Of a stretch of 64,000 nucleotides of DNA, positions 45,751 through 54,158 are shown piece after piece. The stretch is from assembly GCF_003289945.1 (NCBI RefSeq), contig NZ_QMBP01000017.1, positions 62,001-126,000 on the forward strand, given 5' to 3'. The stretch comes from Mesorhizobium hawassense (GTDB lineage Bacteria; Pseudomonadota; Alphaproteobacteria; Rhizobiales; Rhizobiaceae). Every line of letters begins with the position of its first letter. Positions within the stretch are counted from its first letter, which is position 1. The translations under genes and the position numbers were made by a program. A model generated the notes under the pieces. It did not search any database. It was not told the DNA's origin and saw nothing but the letters and a program-made list of their open reading frames with translations.

Positions 45751-46677
45751 ATGTCCTTGTCGTTTCGCCGTGCCTCGCTCGCCAGCCTCGGCCTGGCTTT
45801 CGGGCTTTCGGCTCTTTGCCTGTCGCCGCTCATGGCGCAGGAGACCGCGCCGGCCCAGCCGGATGCCGCCGCGCCCGCCGCCGCTCCCGCGGCGCCGGTC
45901 GATCCCAATGCCGTGGTTGCCACCGTCAACGGCGAGAAGCTGACCGAGGCCGACCTGCAGCTCGCCGAAGGCGAACTGTCGCAACAGTTCGCGCAGATGC
46001 CGCCCGAGCAGCGCCGCGCCGCGGCGCTTTCGGCGGCGATCGAAATCCGCGTCATGGCCAAGAAGGCGGTCGATGCGGGCCTCGACAAGGATCCGGACTT
46101 CCAGCGCCGCATGGCTTTCCTGCAGGCGCGCGCCCTGCATGGCGCAGTCGTCGAGAAGGAAGTCGTCGACAAGGTGACGGACGCCGAAGTCCGCGCCCGC
46201 TACGACCAGGAAATCGCCAACACGCCGCCGGTCAATGAAATCCACGCTCGTCACATCCTCGTGAAGACGAAGGAAGAGGCGGACGCGATCATCAAGCAGC
46301 TCGACGGCGGCGCCGACTTCCAGAAGCTCGCCAACGAGCACACCAGCGATCCGAGCGGCAAGACCAATGGCGGCGACCTCGGCTGGTTCGGCCCGGGGCA
46401 GATGGTGCCGGAATTCGACAAGGCGGCATTCGCGCTCGAGGTCGGCAAATATTCGAAAGAGCCGGTGCAGTCGCAGTTCGGCTGGCACGTCATCAAGGTG
46501 GAGGACAAGCGCGCCAAGCAGCCGCCGGCCTTCGACGACGTCAAGGACCAGGCCAAGCAGGCGGTGATCCGCGACAAGTATTTCGCCATGGTCAAGGACC
46601 TGCGCGCCGCCGCCAAGGTCGAGATCCCGGACGAAAAGCTCAAAAAGGCCATCGACGCGCTGGAAGGCAGCAAGTAA
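45751..46677 (+). CDS. periplasmic parvulin-type peptidyl-prolyl isomerase
   Basis: A 308-residue exported foldase. The signal peptide ends near LSPLMAQ, followed by an Ala/Pro-rich linker of about 25 residues. A SurA-like N-terminal helical region (VATVNGEKLTEADLQLAEGEL) leads to the parvulin domain at about 160-255: EIHARHILVKTKEEADAII, FQKLANEHTSDPS, GGDLGWFGPGQMVPEFDKAAF and QSQFGWHVIKVED. It helps fold secreted proteins, which suits its place divergent from secA. The ATG at 45751 is the first giving a complete signal peptide. A terminator follows. Confidence 0.92.
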   Translation: MSLSFRRASLASLGLAFGLSALCLSPLMAQETAPAQPDAAAPAAAPAAPVDPNAVVATVNGEKLTEADLQLAEGELSQQFAQMPPEQRRAAALSAAIEIRVMAKKAVDAGLDKDPDFQRRMAFLQARALHGAVVEKEVVDKVTDAEVRARYDQEIANTPPVNEIHARHILVKTKEEADAIIKQLDGGADFQKLANEHTSDPSGKTNGGDLGWFGPGQMVPEFDKAAFALEVGKYSKEPVQSQFGWHVIKVEDKRAKQPPAFDDVKDQAKQAVIRDKYFAMVKDLRAAAKVEIPDEKLKKAIDALEGSK

Positions 46678-46701
46678 CCCGCCGCCGGCCGACAATTTAC
46701 A

Positions 46702-46726
46702 AGGGGCGCCTTCGGGCGCCCTTTCG
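46702..46726. terminator. bidirectional hairpin terminator after the parvulin gene
   Basis: GGGCGCC-TTCG-GGCGCCC with a stable UUCG tetraloop, followed by TTTCGT. It ends 25-50 bp after the parvulin stop and touches the stop codon of the convergent TetR gene, so it probably serves both. Confidence 0.85.
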
Positions 46727-47323
46727 TCATGTGGTTCGGGCTATCCCTCGCACTACATAGCGCACGGCTTCGTGGATTGCGGCGTCATCCTCGTCGAGGC
46801 GGTTGCTCAACAGATGCCGCCAGGCATAGGAGGCGATCAGGTCGGCGACGATCCCGGCATCGACATCCGGCGCCACCTCGCCGCGTGCCTTGGCCCGCTC
46901 GATCATAAGGCCGGTATGGCCACGGCGGCCTTTTGAATATTCGGCAAGTGCTGCCGCCGCCGTCTCGTCGGACTGCGCCTCGGCGACCAGCGAGCGGAAG
47001 ATGTTGCCCGACGAGGTGTCGCGCCAATGCGCGAAGAGGTTCCCGAGGAAGCCGGCCAGGTCATCCTCGATGTTTCCGGTGTCGGGCATCTCGACGCGCT
47101 TCTGCCGCTGGTAGACCTCGATCAGCAGCGCCGCCTTGCTCGGCCACCAGCGATAGATGGTCGGCTTTCCCGCCCGCGCCCGCCGGGCGACGGCCTCGAT
47201 CGAGAAGCCGGCGTAACCCGCTTCGCGCAGCACCGCCTCGGCCGCCTCCACAATTGCGTCGGCGCTCTCGGGATTGCGTTTTGCGCCGATCGACTTGCGC
47301 CCGCGAGCGGCGGTCTCGCCCAT
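46727..47323 (-). CDS. TetR/AcrR-family transcription regulator
   Basis: A 198-residue repressor-type protein. The N-terminal helix-turn-helix lies at about residues 22-68 (ADAIVEAAEAVLREAGYAGF, then VARRARAGKPTIYRWWPSKAALL). The C-terminal ligand-binding domain is of the TetR_C type (SLVAEAQSDETAAAALAEY). Effector and target are unknown. The ATG at 47323 follows AAGGAAGAACGGA. It is divergent from argJ over 184-187 bp, but there is no particular reason to link it to arginine synthesis. Confidence 0.9.
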   Translation of the reverse strand: MGETAARGRKSIGAKRNPESADAIVEAAEAVLREAGYAGFSIEAVARRARAGKPTIYRWWPSKAALLIEVYQRQKRVEMPDTGNIEDDLAGFLGNLFAHWRDTSSGNIFRSLVAEAQSDETAAAALAEYSKGRRGHTGLMIERAKARGEVAPDVDAGIVADLIASYAWRHLLSNRLDEDDAAIHEAVRYVVRGIARTT

Positions 47324-47510
47324 TCCGTTCTTCCTTAGCCGGTGAATCCGTCGCCGATCATATTGGCATCGCGGCTGAAACGAAACGATCCGTTTTCGGT
47401 CGCGAGGCCGCTAGTCCGGCCGATGCGGCGCGGCCAGAACGCCCTTGCGCCGGGGCGCGCTATCGGGCAAACCGGCCTTCCTTCCGCTTTATTGCCGCTC
47501 CGGGGTCATG

Positions 47511-48752
47511 ATGTCCGCTACGATTTCGCCGCTCGCACCGAAGAAATATCCGAAGATGCCGGTCATCGAGGGTGTCCGCATCGCGACCGCCGAAGCCGGC
47601 ATCAAATACCGGAATCGCACCGACCTGCTCGCCATGGTCTTCGATCCGGGCACTGCCGTCGCCGGCGTGTTCACCAGGTCGAAATGCCCGTCGGCGCCGG
47701 TCGACTATTGCCGTCAGAACCTGCCCGCCGGCAAGGCGCGCGTGCTGGTGGTCAATTCCGGCAATGCCAACGCTTTCACCGGCAAGAAAGGCAAGGCGTC
47801 GACGGCGCTGACCGGCGAGGCGGCGGCCAAGGCCGCGGGTTGCTCCGACAGCGAAGTGTTCCTGGCCTCGACCGGCGTCATCGGCGAGCCGCTCGACACC
47901 ACCAAATTCAGCCACCTGCTTGCCGGCCTGGTCAAGGACGGCAAGCCTGATCTGTGGACCGAGGCGGCCAGGGCCATCATGACCACCGATACCTATCCGA
48001 AGGTGGCGACCGCGACCGTCAAGCTCGGCGAGACCGACGTCACCATCAACGGCATCGCCAAGGGCGCCGGCATGATCGCGCCCGACATGGCGACCATGCT
48101 TTCCTTCATCGCCACCGACGCGCCGATCGCCGCTTCCGTGCTGCAGGACCTGTTGTCGCGCGGCACAGCCAAGACCTTCAACGCGGTGACCGTCGACAGC
48201 GACACCTCGACCAGCGACACGCTGCTTTTCTTTGCCACCGGCAAGGCCGCCTTGCGCGGCGCGCCGGCGATCAGCGACGCCAAGGATGCGCGGCTCGGCG
48301 CGTTCCGACGGGCGCTCGGCAAGGTGCTGAAGTCGCTGGCGCTGCAGGTGGTGCGCGACGGCGAGGGCGCGCGCAAGCAGGTCGAGGTCACGGTGACCGG
48401 CGCCAAATCGGCGCGCTCGGCCAAGCGCATCGCGCTTTCGATCGCCAATTCGCCGCTGGTCAAGACGGCGGTCGCGGGCGAGGACGCCAATTGGGGCCGC
48501 GTCGTCATGGCCGTCGGCAAAGCGGGCGAACCGGCCGACCGCGACCGGCTGTCGATCTGGTTCGGCGACAACCGCCTTGCGCATGAGGGCGAGCGCGATC
48601 CGGCTTACTCCGAAGAAGCGACGTCGGCCTATATGAAGCGCGACGACATCCGCATCCGCGCCGACATCGGCATCGGCCGCGGCAAGGCGACGGTGTGGAC
48701 CTGCGACCTCACCAAGGAATATGTCGCCATCAATGGCGACTACCGGAGCTGA
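47511..48752 (+). CDS. argJ: bifunctional ornithine acetyltransferase / N-acetylglutamate synthase
   Basis: A 413-residue enzyme that moves the acetyl group of N-acetylornithine to glutamate, feeding the cyclic arginine pathway. It is made as a precursor that cuts itself; the cleavage motif KGAGMIAPDMATMLSF (about residues 180-195) is present, with the new N-terminal Thr in AT-ML. NSGNANAFTGKKG and the C-terminal TCDLTKEYVAINGDYRS are also family signatures. Two adjacent ATGs (47508 and 47511) are possible starts. The stop overlaps the next ATG as TGATG. With argH at the window start, this region carries two arginine genes, not in one operon. Confidence 0.96.
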   Translation: MSATISPLAPKKYPKMPVIEGVRIATAEAGIKYRNRTDLLAMVFDPGTAVAGVFTRSKCPSAPVDYCRQNLPAGKARVLVVNSGNANAFTGKKGKASTALTGEAAAKAAGCSDSEVFLASTGVIGEPLDTTKFSHLLAGLVKDGKPDLWTEAARAIMTTDTYPKVATATVKLGETDVTINGIAKGAGMIAPDMATMLSFIATDAPIAASVLQDLLSRGTAKTFNAVTVDSDTSTSDTLLFFATGKAALRGAPAISDAKDARLGAFRRALGKVLKSLALQVVRDGEGARKQVEVTVTGAKSARSAKRIALSIANSPLVKTAVAGEDANWGRVVMAVGKAGEPADRDRLSIWFGDNRLAHEGERDPAYSEEATSAYMKRDDIRIRADIGIGRGKATVWTCDLTKEYVAINGDYRS

Positions 48753-49531
48753 TGGCGCCGGTGTCCAGGCATCCGGCGAGCGTTCTGGCGGTCGTGCGCC
48801 GCTACGAGGCGGCGGGCTTTCGCGCCTGGCCGGCGGCGGCCGTCCACTATGACGGGACCTGGGTGGTGCGGCTTACCGCCGGGCACCCCGCCAAGCGCCT
48901 GAACTCGGTCAACCCGCTCGACCCCGGCGACACGCACGCCATCGAGGAGCGCATCGGCCGCGCCGCACGGCGCTTCGATGCCTATGGCCGGCCGCTGACC
49001 TTCCGCATGTCGCCGCTGTCGGGGCAGGTGCTGTCCAGGCATCTCGACAAGGCCGGATGGAACAGGTTCGACGAATCGCTGGTGATGCGGCTGCCGCTGA
49101 AAGAGGTCGAGCTTGGCGCGGCCATGGACCAGATCCCGCTCAAGGACATCAGCCGCTTCATCGGCGCTTCGCTCAGGACGGGCGGCTCGGACGCCTCGCT
49201 GCGGCCCGGCCTGTCCGAGGTCATCGGCGCCATCCAGCCGGAAGCCGGGCTGTTCGCGCTCGAGGACGGCAACGAGCCGCTGGCGACGCTGATCTGCGTT
49301 CACGACGGCGATCTTGCCGGGCTGTTCGAGGTCGCCACCGAAAAGTCGGCGCGCAAAAAGGGCCACGGCCGCAACCTGATTCTCTCCGCGCTCAAATGGG
49401 CGCGGCTGCGCGGCGCGCGCGAGGCCTGGCTGCAAGTCGAGGCCGGCAACGCGCCGGCGCTCGCGCTTTACCGGTCGCTCGGCTTCGAGGAAGTCTATCG
49501 CTACCACTATCGACGGCCGCCGGGCGCATGA
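48752..49531 (+). CDS. GNAT-family acetyltransferase downstream of argJ
   Basis: A 259-residue GNAT protein. The acetyl-CoA site is in the C-terminal half: LAGLFEVATEKSARKKGHGRNLILSAL (the R/K-x-x-G-x-G/A loop as KKGHGR) and then AWLQVEAGNAPALALYRSLGFEEVYRYHYR, the typical motif B ending. The N-terminal ~120 residues are a second, degenerate GNAT-like half. Substrate unknown. It overlaps argJ by one base and mutT by four, an arrangement found in many Rhizobiales, so it is surely co-translated with them. Confidence 0.88.
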   Translation: MAPVSRHPASVLAVVRRYEAAGFRAWPAAAVHYDGTWVVRLTAGHPAKRLNSVNPLDPGDTHAIEERIGRAARRFDAYGRPLTFRMSPLSGQVLSRHLDKAGWNRFDESLVMRLPLKEVELGAAMDQIPLKDISRFIGASLRTGGSDASLRPGLSEVIGAIQPEAGLFALEDGNEPLATLICVHDGDLAGLFEVATEKSARKKGHGRNLILSALKWARLRGAREAWLQVEAGNAPALALYRSLGFEEVYRYHYRRPPGA

Positions 49532-49944
49532 GCGAGGTCAGGCCAAAGCGCCTGCTGCTGGTCGCCGCCTGCGCGCTGGTCGACACCGACAGGCGCGTGC
49601 TACTGGCTCGGCGTCCCGAGGGCAAGCAACTCGCGGGCCTCTGGGAGTTTCCGGGCGGCAAGGTCGAGCCCGGCGAGACGCCGGAGGAATGCCTGGTCCG
49701 CGAGCTGCATGAGGAACTCGGCATCGAGACCGAGATTCCGTGCCTGGCGCCGCTCACCTTCGCCAGCCACTCCTATGACGATTTCCATCTGCTGATGCCG
49801 CTCTACGTCTGCCGCCGCTTTCGCGGCATTCCGCAGGCCAGGGAAGGGCAAGGGCTGAAATGGGTCCGGCCGCGGCAGATGCGCGACTATCCGATGCCGC
49901 CGGCCGACGCGCCGCTGATCCAGTTCCTCATCGACCTCTTGTGA
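49528..49944 (+). CDS. mutT: (d)NTP pyrophosphohydrolase MutT
   Basis: A 138-residue Nudix hydrolase that clears 8-oxo-dGTP from the nucleotide pool. The Nudix box GGKVEPGETPEECLVRELHEELG (about residues 39-61) fits Gx5Ex7REUxEExGU exactly. Flanking features ARRPEGKQLAGLWEFPGG and the WVRPRQMRDYPMPPADAPLI ending are typical of MutT. Its ATG overlaps the stop of the acetyltransferase gene (ATGA). It ends the argJ operon; a perfect 9-bp hairpin follows about 30 bp later. Confidence 0.95.
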   Translation: MSEVRPKRLLLVAACALVDTDRRVLLARRPEGKQLAGLWEFPGGKVEPGETPEECLVRELHEELGIETEIPCLAPLTFASHSYDDFHLLMPLYVCRRFRGIPQAREGQGLKWVRPRQMRDYPMPPADAPLIQFLIDLL

Positions 49945-49972
49945 TCTCGCGGCGGCCTGCCTTTGTGGCTGC

Positions 49973-49995
49973 TTACCGTTTCCCGGAAACGGTGA
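49973..49995. repeat. ACCGTTTCC-C-GGAAACGGT palindrome after mutT
   Basis: A perfect 9+1+9 inverted repeat at 49975-49993. It resembles the inner hairpin (ACCGTTTC...GAAACGGC) of the AATTCC repeat family and may act as a transcription end for the argJ-mutT operon, although no T run follows. Confidence 0.6.
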
Positions 49996-50115
49996 GCGTT
50001 TCTGGCTTTTCCTGAAGCTGCTTTAGCCAGCGTTAATGGAAGATTTATCTCGACGTGGAAAATTGCGCGAAGCCGTTTCGCGCGGCGAGATCGTCCATGA
50101 CTGGGAAACACGGGC

Positions 50116-50433
50116 ATGAGCCTTCAAAGAGACTGGGACTCGATCCGGCCCGACCGAGGCTTTCGCGCGATGGACGCCGGCATGGGCATCCTGCGCATCA
50201 CGCTGCTCTTCGGCTCGGCCGCGGTGGCGCTGGCACTGATCGCAACGCCATTCCTCGACAACCAGACCCGGCCGCAGACCGCCCGCGACGGCTTCGCCGG
50301 CGGGCTCGACATGAGCGCGACCGGATCGATCGGCCATCGCACCACATATACGATGCGCCGCAGCGTGCTGCAGCCCTTACCCAGTTCAGTCTGCGTCATC
50401 CGCAATGACGGCAGCCGCAGCGGCGAGTGTTGA
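50116..50433 (+). CDS. small membrane protein upstream of the Flp pilin gene
   Basis: A 105-residue protein with a polar N-terminus (MSLQRDWDSIRPDRGFRAMDAGMG), one membrane helix at about 25-45 (ILRITLLFGSAAVALALIATPF), and a polar C-terminal tail with a single Cys pair region (SSVCVIRNDGSRSGEC). No known domain is recognised. The ATG at 50116 follows CACGGGC. It sits about 105 bp before the Flp pilin gene on the same strand, and the pairing suggests, without proof, a role near the pilin. Confidence 0.6.
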   Translation: MSLQRDWDSIRPDRGFRAMDAGMGILRITLLFGSAAVALALIATPFLDNQTRPQTARDGFAGGLDMSATGSIGHRTTYTMRRSVLQPLPSSVCVIRNDGSRSGEC

Positions 50434-50475
50434 CATGGTTAATGATTTTCCGAGACGGCGGCGTTTCACTCGCTG

Positions 50476-50503
50476 TTAAGCTTTTGCCGTTAACCTTTCT
50501 TAA
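50476..50503 (+). promoter_or_regulatory. TTAA cluster upstream of the pilin gene, possible CtrA site
   Basis: TTAA occurs at 50476, 50490 and 50500; the last two are spaced TTAACC-TTTC-TTAA, one base short of the CtrA consensus TTAA-N7-TTAA. Flp-type pilin genes are CtrA targets in Caulobacter. The site lies 36-63 bp before the pilin ATG. Confidence 0.35.
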
Positions 50504-50538
50504 CGGGTCGGACATTAGAATTCCTGCATGAGGGATCG

Positions 50539-50724
50539 ATGACCATGAAAAACCTGCTGCAGCAATTCATTGAAGACGAAACAGGCGCCACGGCCATCGA
50601 ATATGGCCTGATCGTCGTGGTGTTGTCGCTCGCCATCATCGCCGGGGTCCAACAGGCCGCCGACGGGCTGGTGTGGCTGTTCACCGACAACAACAGCAAG
50701 CTCGCCAACGCCTTCGCTCATTAG
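50539..50724 (+). CDS. Flp-family type IVb pilin
   Basis: A 61-residue prepilin. The short leader MTMKNLLQQFIEDETG is followed by ATAIEYGLIVVVLSLAIIAGV, the G-(x4)-EY prepilin cleavage site and hydrophobic assembly helix of Flp pilins. The C-terminal part (LVWLFTDNNSKLANAFAH) is short. Such pilins build thin tight-adherence pili with the Tad/Cpa machinery, but no tad genes lie in this window, so this is a stand-alone pilin gene. The ATG at 50539 follows GAGGGATCG; a second Met at residue 3 is possible. Confidence 0.93.
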   Translation: MTMKNLLQQFIEDETGATAIEYGLIVVVLSLAIIAGVQQAADGLVWLFTDNNSKLANAFAH

Positions 50725-50742
50725 AGGGTTCGCCGGACGGGC

Positions 50743-51615
50743 TCAGCTCTTCGGCGGGTTCTCCAGGATCGCCTTCAGCGATACCTTGGCCGATCCTGGC
50801 TTGAGCGGCTTTTGCTGCGAGGCATCCGGTGCCCAGCCAGACATCCAAACGATCGAGAAGCTCGCACGGATACGGCCGTCCGGGTCCGAGAACCGTTCGG
50901 CGTAGATTTCGGCGGCGCGGGCAAACAAGCGCCTGCTTACTGGCCGCCGGCTGCGATCGACGAGCGCGCTGGTTTCACCCATGGCGCGCAGATCGCTAGC
51001 CAGATCGAACAGCGTGTCGTAGCGCACCGCGACCGTTTCGACATCGGCCACCGGCAACGCCAGGCCGGCGCGCTGCAACAGCGCTCCGGCATCCCGGACG
51101 TCGGTGAAAGGAAGGATGCGCGGGCTCGCGCCGCCGTGGAGCTCGGTCTCGGCCGCCAGCATGCTTTCGCGCAATTCCGCCAATGTGCCGGCGCCGGCGA
51201 GGGCGCCGAGGAACAGGCCGTCCGGTTTCAGCGCCCGGCGGATTTGCGCGAGCACGCCGGGAATGTCGTTCATCGCGTGCAGCGAGAGCAGGGAAACGAC
51301 GAGATCGAGGCTGCCTTCCTCGATGGGCACGGTCTCAGGCGGCGCCACAATGCCAGGGCCGCCCGCAAGAAGCGCCTCGTCCATCTCGACGCGCACGATC
51401 TCGCCGACCTTGCCGCTGCCGGTGATCGCTTCCGCCGCCGCTGGTGTCTGACAAAACAGCGCGGCTGCCTTGCCGAAGCGGCGCTCGACGGCGTCCAGCC
51501 GGTCGGCAAGATCTTCCGCCGCGCGCCGCATCAGGAAATCGGCGCCTTCGACGGGACGGACAAGAGCGCGGCGCTTGCGCGCAAGCCAGAGCTCTGTGTC
51601 GATCAAGGGCTGCAA
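50743..51615 (-). CDS. class I SAM-dependent methyltransferase
   Basis: A 290-residue methyltransferase-like protein related to the BioC/NDUFAF5 group. The visible core is LDLVVSLLSLHAMNDIPGVLAQIRRALKPDGLFLGAL (motifs II-III, about residues 103-140). The usual SAM loop (GxGxG) is degenerate, reading ITGSGKVGEIVRVEMDEALL. In mitochondria the NDUFAF5 relative acts in complex I assembly; for bacteria the role is unclear. The only in-frame start is TTG at 51615, because a stop precedes it. It is divergent from comF over 110 bp. Confidence 0.8.
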   Translation of the reverse strand: MQPLIDTELWLARKRRALVRPVEGADFLMRRAAEDLADRLDAVERRFGKAAALFCQTPAAAEAITGSGKVGEIVRVEMDEALLAGGPGIVAPPETVPIEEGSLDLVVSLLSLHAMNDIPGVLAQIRRALKPDGLFLGALAGAGTLAELRESMLAAETELHGGASPRILPFTDVRDAGALLQRAGLALPVADVETVAVRYDTLFDLASDLRAMGETSALVDRSRRPVSRRLFARAAEIYAERFSDPDGRIRASFSIVWMSGWAPDASQQKPLKPGSAKVSLKAILENPPKS

Positions 51616-51725
51616 TCAAAAGCTTCCTGTTGTCCCTGCGTGCCGCAGTGGTGTTAAGGTGGCACGGGGTTTCCAATCACGTGGCCGATCCGGTGCGCAA
51701 GATCAAGACCAGCGCGGTTCAGGAT

Positions 51726-52481
51726 ATGACGCGGCAGGCGCTGACCTGGCCGGCGCGGCTGTTGTTTCCGCCGGTTTGCGCCGGCTGCCGCCGCCATGTG
51801 TCGCAGCCCGGCGTGCTGTGCGGCGCCTGCTGGCCGAAGCTGAGGCTGCTGGAGAAACCTTGGTGCCCGGTGATGGGCACGCCCTTCACGCACGACATGG
51901 GCGAGGGGTTCCTGTCCGCGGAAGCGATCGCCGATCCGCCGCCCTTCGAGCGGGCGCGGGCTGCCGTCGTCTATTCGGGCGTGGCGAGACAGATGGTGCA
52001 AGGGCTGAAATATCAGGACCGCACCGACCTCGCGCCCTGGATGGCGAACTGGATGATCCGCGCCGGCGCCGAGCTGATCGCGGAGGCCGAGCTGGTCGTG
52101 CCGGTGCCGCTGCATTGGCGCCGCTTCTTCCGGCGCCAGTTCAACCAGTCGGCCGAGCTCGGACGGGCCGTTTCAAAGCTCAGCGGGCTGCCTTTCTCGC
52201 CATCCGCGATCAGGCGCGTGAAGCTGACGCGCCAGCAGGTCGGGCTCGAACGGCATGAGCGCGAGGAAAACGTGCGCGCCGCTTTCCGCGTGCCGCCGGA
52301 GGCCGAAATCGAAATCTCGAGCCGCCGGGTGCTGGTCGTCGACGATGTCTACACCACCGGCGCCACGGTGCGGGCGGTCGCCAAGGCGCTGAAGCGGGGC
52401 GGCGCCGGATCGGTCGACATCCTCACTTTCGCCCGCGTCCTGCCGGGGGACTTCCGGCCCGATGAGTCCGCGACTATATAG
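51726..52481 (+). CDS. comF: ComF-family amidophosphoribosyltransferase-like protein
   Basis: A 251-residue protein of the ComF group. The N-terminus has the double zinc-ribbon CxxC...CxxC (FPPVCAGCRRHV, LCGACWPKL), and the C-terminus has the phosphoribosyl-binding loop VLVVDDVYTTGATV (about residues 206-219). ComF proteins take part in DNA uptake in some bacteria; in rhizobia the role is not shown. I start at the ATG 51726 preceded by AGGAT; an in-frame GTG at 51693 is an alternative. It begins a run of co-oriented genes through DUF1178. Confidence 0.88.
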   Translation: MTRQALTWPARLLFPPVCAGCRRHVSQPGVLCGACWPKLRLLEKPWCPVMGTPFTHDMGEGFLSAEAIADPPPFERARAAVVYSGVARQMVQGLKYQDRTDLAPWMANWMIRAGAELIAEAELVVPVPLHWRRFFRRQFNQSAELGRAVSKLSGLPFSPSAIRRVKLTRQQVGLERHEREENVRAAFRVPPEAEIEISSRRVLVVDDVYTTGATVRAVAKALKRGGAGSVDILTFARVLPGDFRPDESATI

Positions 52482-52553
52482 GGTTGGATTTAATGCATGC
52501 CGTTGTCCCCCACCTCCCGCGCGATGGACATGCATTGGCAGGATGACTGATCG

Positions 52554-52817
52554 ATGGTCGATGTGACGATCTATACCCGCATGATGTGCGGTTACTGCAA
52601 TGCCGCCAAACGGCTGCTCGACCGCAAGGGCGTAACCTATACCGAGCACGATGCCTCGTTCTCGCCGGAGTTGCGCCAGGAAATGATTTCCAAGGCGCAT
52701 GGGCGAACCACCTTTCCGCAGATTTTCATCGGCGGCACGCATGTCGGCGGCTGTGACGACCTCCACGAACTGGAGTCGCAGGGCCGGCTGGACGCGATGC
52801 TCGTCAACGGGAGATGA
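52554..52817 (+). CDS. grxC: glutaredoxin 3
   Basis: An 87-residue glutathione-dependent disulfide reductase. The active site is CGYC (residues 12-15 in YTRMMCGYCNAAK), followed by the glutathione-binding TTFPQIFIGGTHVGGCDDLHEL with the cis-Pro. The length is that of monocysteine-free, dithiol class I glutaredoxins. The ATG at 52554 is in a good context. Its stop overlaps the next start as ATGA, coupling it to the Nit-type amidase, a logical pairing because both deal with glutathione. Confidence 0.95.
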   Translation: MVDVTIYTRMMCGYCNAAKRLLDRKGVTYTEHDASFSPELRQEMISKAHGRTTFPQIFIGGTHVGGCDDLHELESQGRLDAMLVNGR

Positions 52818-53686
52818 TCATGGGTATTTTCAAGGCCGCCGCCGTGCAGATGCGTTCAGGCACCAGCCCGGAGCGCAACGCCGCCGACATGGAGATTTTG
52901 GTCCGCCAGGCCGCCGGCCAGGGCGCGACCTACGTCCAGACGCCGGAAATGACCGGCGCGCTGGTGCGCGACAAGGAAGCGGGCGCGGCCGCCTTTACCA
53001 CCGAGGACAAGGACATCGTCGTCGCCACGGCGCGCCGCTTGGCGAAGGAGCTCGGCATCCACCTGCATGTCGGCTCGACGGCAATCCGCCGCGCCGACGG
53101 CAAGCTCGCCAACCGCGCCTTCCTGTTTGCGCCCGACGGCGCCGTGGTCGCCGGCTATGACAAGATCCATATGTTCGATGTCGACCTCGACAATGGCGAA
53201 AGCTGGCGCGAATCCGCTGCCTACGAGCCGGGAACGGAAGCGGTGGTGACCGATGTCAACGGGACGAGGCTGGGCTTTGCCGTCTGCTACGACCTGCGCT
53301 TCCCGCAGCTGTTTCGCGCCGAGGCGATGGCCGGGGCCGAGGTTCTGACGGTGCCCGCCGCGTTCACGCGCCAGACCGGCGAGGCGCATTGGCATGTGCT
53401 GCTGCGCGCCCGCGCCATCGAGAACGGCGCCTACGTCATCGCCGCCGCGCAGGGTGGCCTGCATGAGGATGGCCGCGAGACCTATGGCCATTCGCTGATC
53501 GTCGATCCGTGGGGACGCATCATCGCCGAGGCCGCGCATAACGAGCCCGCCGGGATCGTTGCCGAGATCGACCCAGCGCAGTCGCTCGCCGCGCGCCGCA
53601 AGATCCCCAATCTGAAGAACGCGCGGGACTTCACCGTCAACGCCGGGACAAGCGAGGCGCCGCGCCTCAGGGGTGCGGCCTCTTGA
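52814..53686 (+). CDS. Nit1-type carbon-nitrogen hydrolase, probable deaminated-glutathione amidase
   Basis: A 290-residue nitrilase-superfamily amidase. The Glu-Lys-Cys triad is visible: Glu in QTPEMTG, Lys in YDKIHMFDVD, Cys in FAVCYDLRFPQLFR. The long YDKIHMFDVDL and CYDLRFPQLFR pieces match the Nit1/YbeM group, which hydrolyses deaminated glutathione, a side product of transaminases. Being coupled to grxC supports a glutathione-repair role. Two ATGs (52814, 52820) are possible; the first overlaps the grxC stop. The 3' end overlaps the DUF1178 start. Confidence 0.9.
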   Translation: MIMGIFKAAAVQMRSGTSPERNAADMEILVRQAAGQGATYVQTPEMTGALVRDKEAGAAAFTTEDKDIVVATARRLAKELGIHLHVGSTAIRRADGKLANRAFLFAPDGAVVAGYDKIHMFDVDLDNGESWRESAAYEPGTEAVVTDVNGTRLGFAVCYDLRFPQLFRAEAMAGAEVLTVPAAFTRQTGEAHWHVLLRARAIENGAYVIAAAQGGLHEDGRETYGHSLIVDPWGRIIAEAAHNEPAGIVAEIDPAQSLAARRKIPNLKNARDFTVNAGTSEAPRLRGAAS

Positions 53687-54108
53687 TCCGTTTTTCCCTG
53701 ATCTGCGAGCACGAGCACGAATTCGAGGCGTGGTTCCGCGGCAATGACGACTTCGACACCCAGAAGAAGCGCGGCTTCGTCGATTGCCCGAACTGCGGCT
53801 CGCACAAGGTCGAGAAGGCGCTGATGGCGCCGGCGGTCTCGACGTCCCGCAAACAGGAGAAAGTCGCTTTGGCCATGGGCGAGGCGCAGAAGCAGGCGCT
53901 GGCGCAGCTGAAGGCGCTGGCCGAGAAGGTGCGCGAGAATGCCGACTATGTCGGCGACAAGTTCGCCGAGGAAGCACGCAAGATCCATTTCGGCGAGACC
54001 GACGCGCGCGGCATCTATGGCGAAGCGACGCCGGAAGAGGCGCAAAGCCTCGTCGAGGACGGCGTCGAGTTCATGCCGATCCCCGGCTTTCCGGAGGACC
54101 GGAACTGA
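53683..54108 (+). CDS. DUF1178-family protein
   Basis: A 141-residue protein: MIRFSLICEHEHEFEAWFRGNDDFDTQ at the start, then the CPNCGS zinc-ribbon half (residues 35-40), and an Ala/Gln/Lys-rich helical region before EEARKIHFGETDARGIYGEATPEEA. This matches DUF1178, a small family of alphaproteobacteria with no known function. The start is TTG at 53683, whose TGA overlap with the amidase stop (TTGA) shows coupling. The first Cys pair CEHEHE may complete a zinc site with CPNC. Confidence 0.87.
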   Translation: MIRFSLICEHEHEFEAWFRGNDDFDTQKKRGFVDCPNCGSHKVEKALMAPAVSTSRKQEKVALAMGEAQKQALAQLKALAEKVRENADYVGDKFAEEARKIHFGETDARGIYGEATPEEAQSLVEDGVEFMPIPGFPEDRN

Positions 54109-54158
54109 GTTCCACAGAAACCTTGCGCCAAAAGAAAGCGGCCGAGCCGCAGCGTGAT

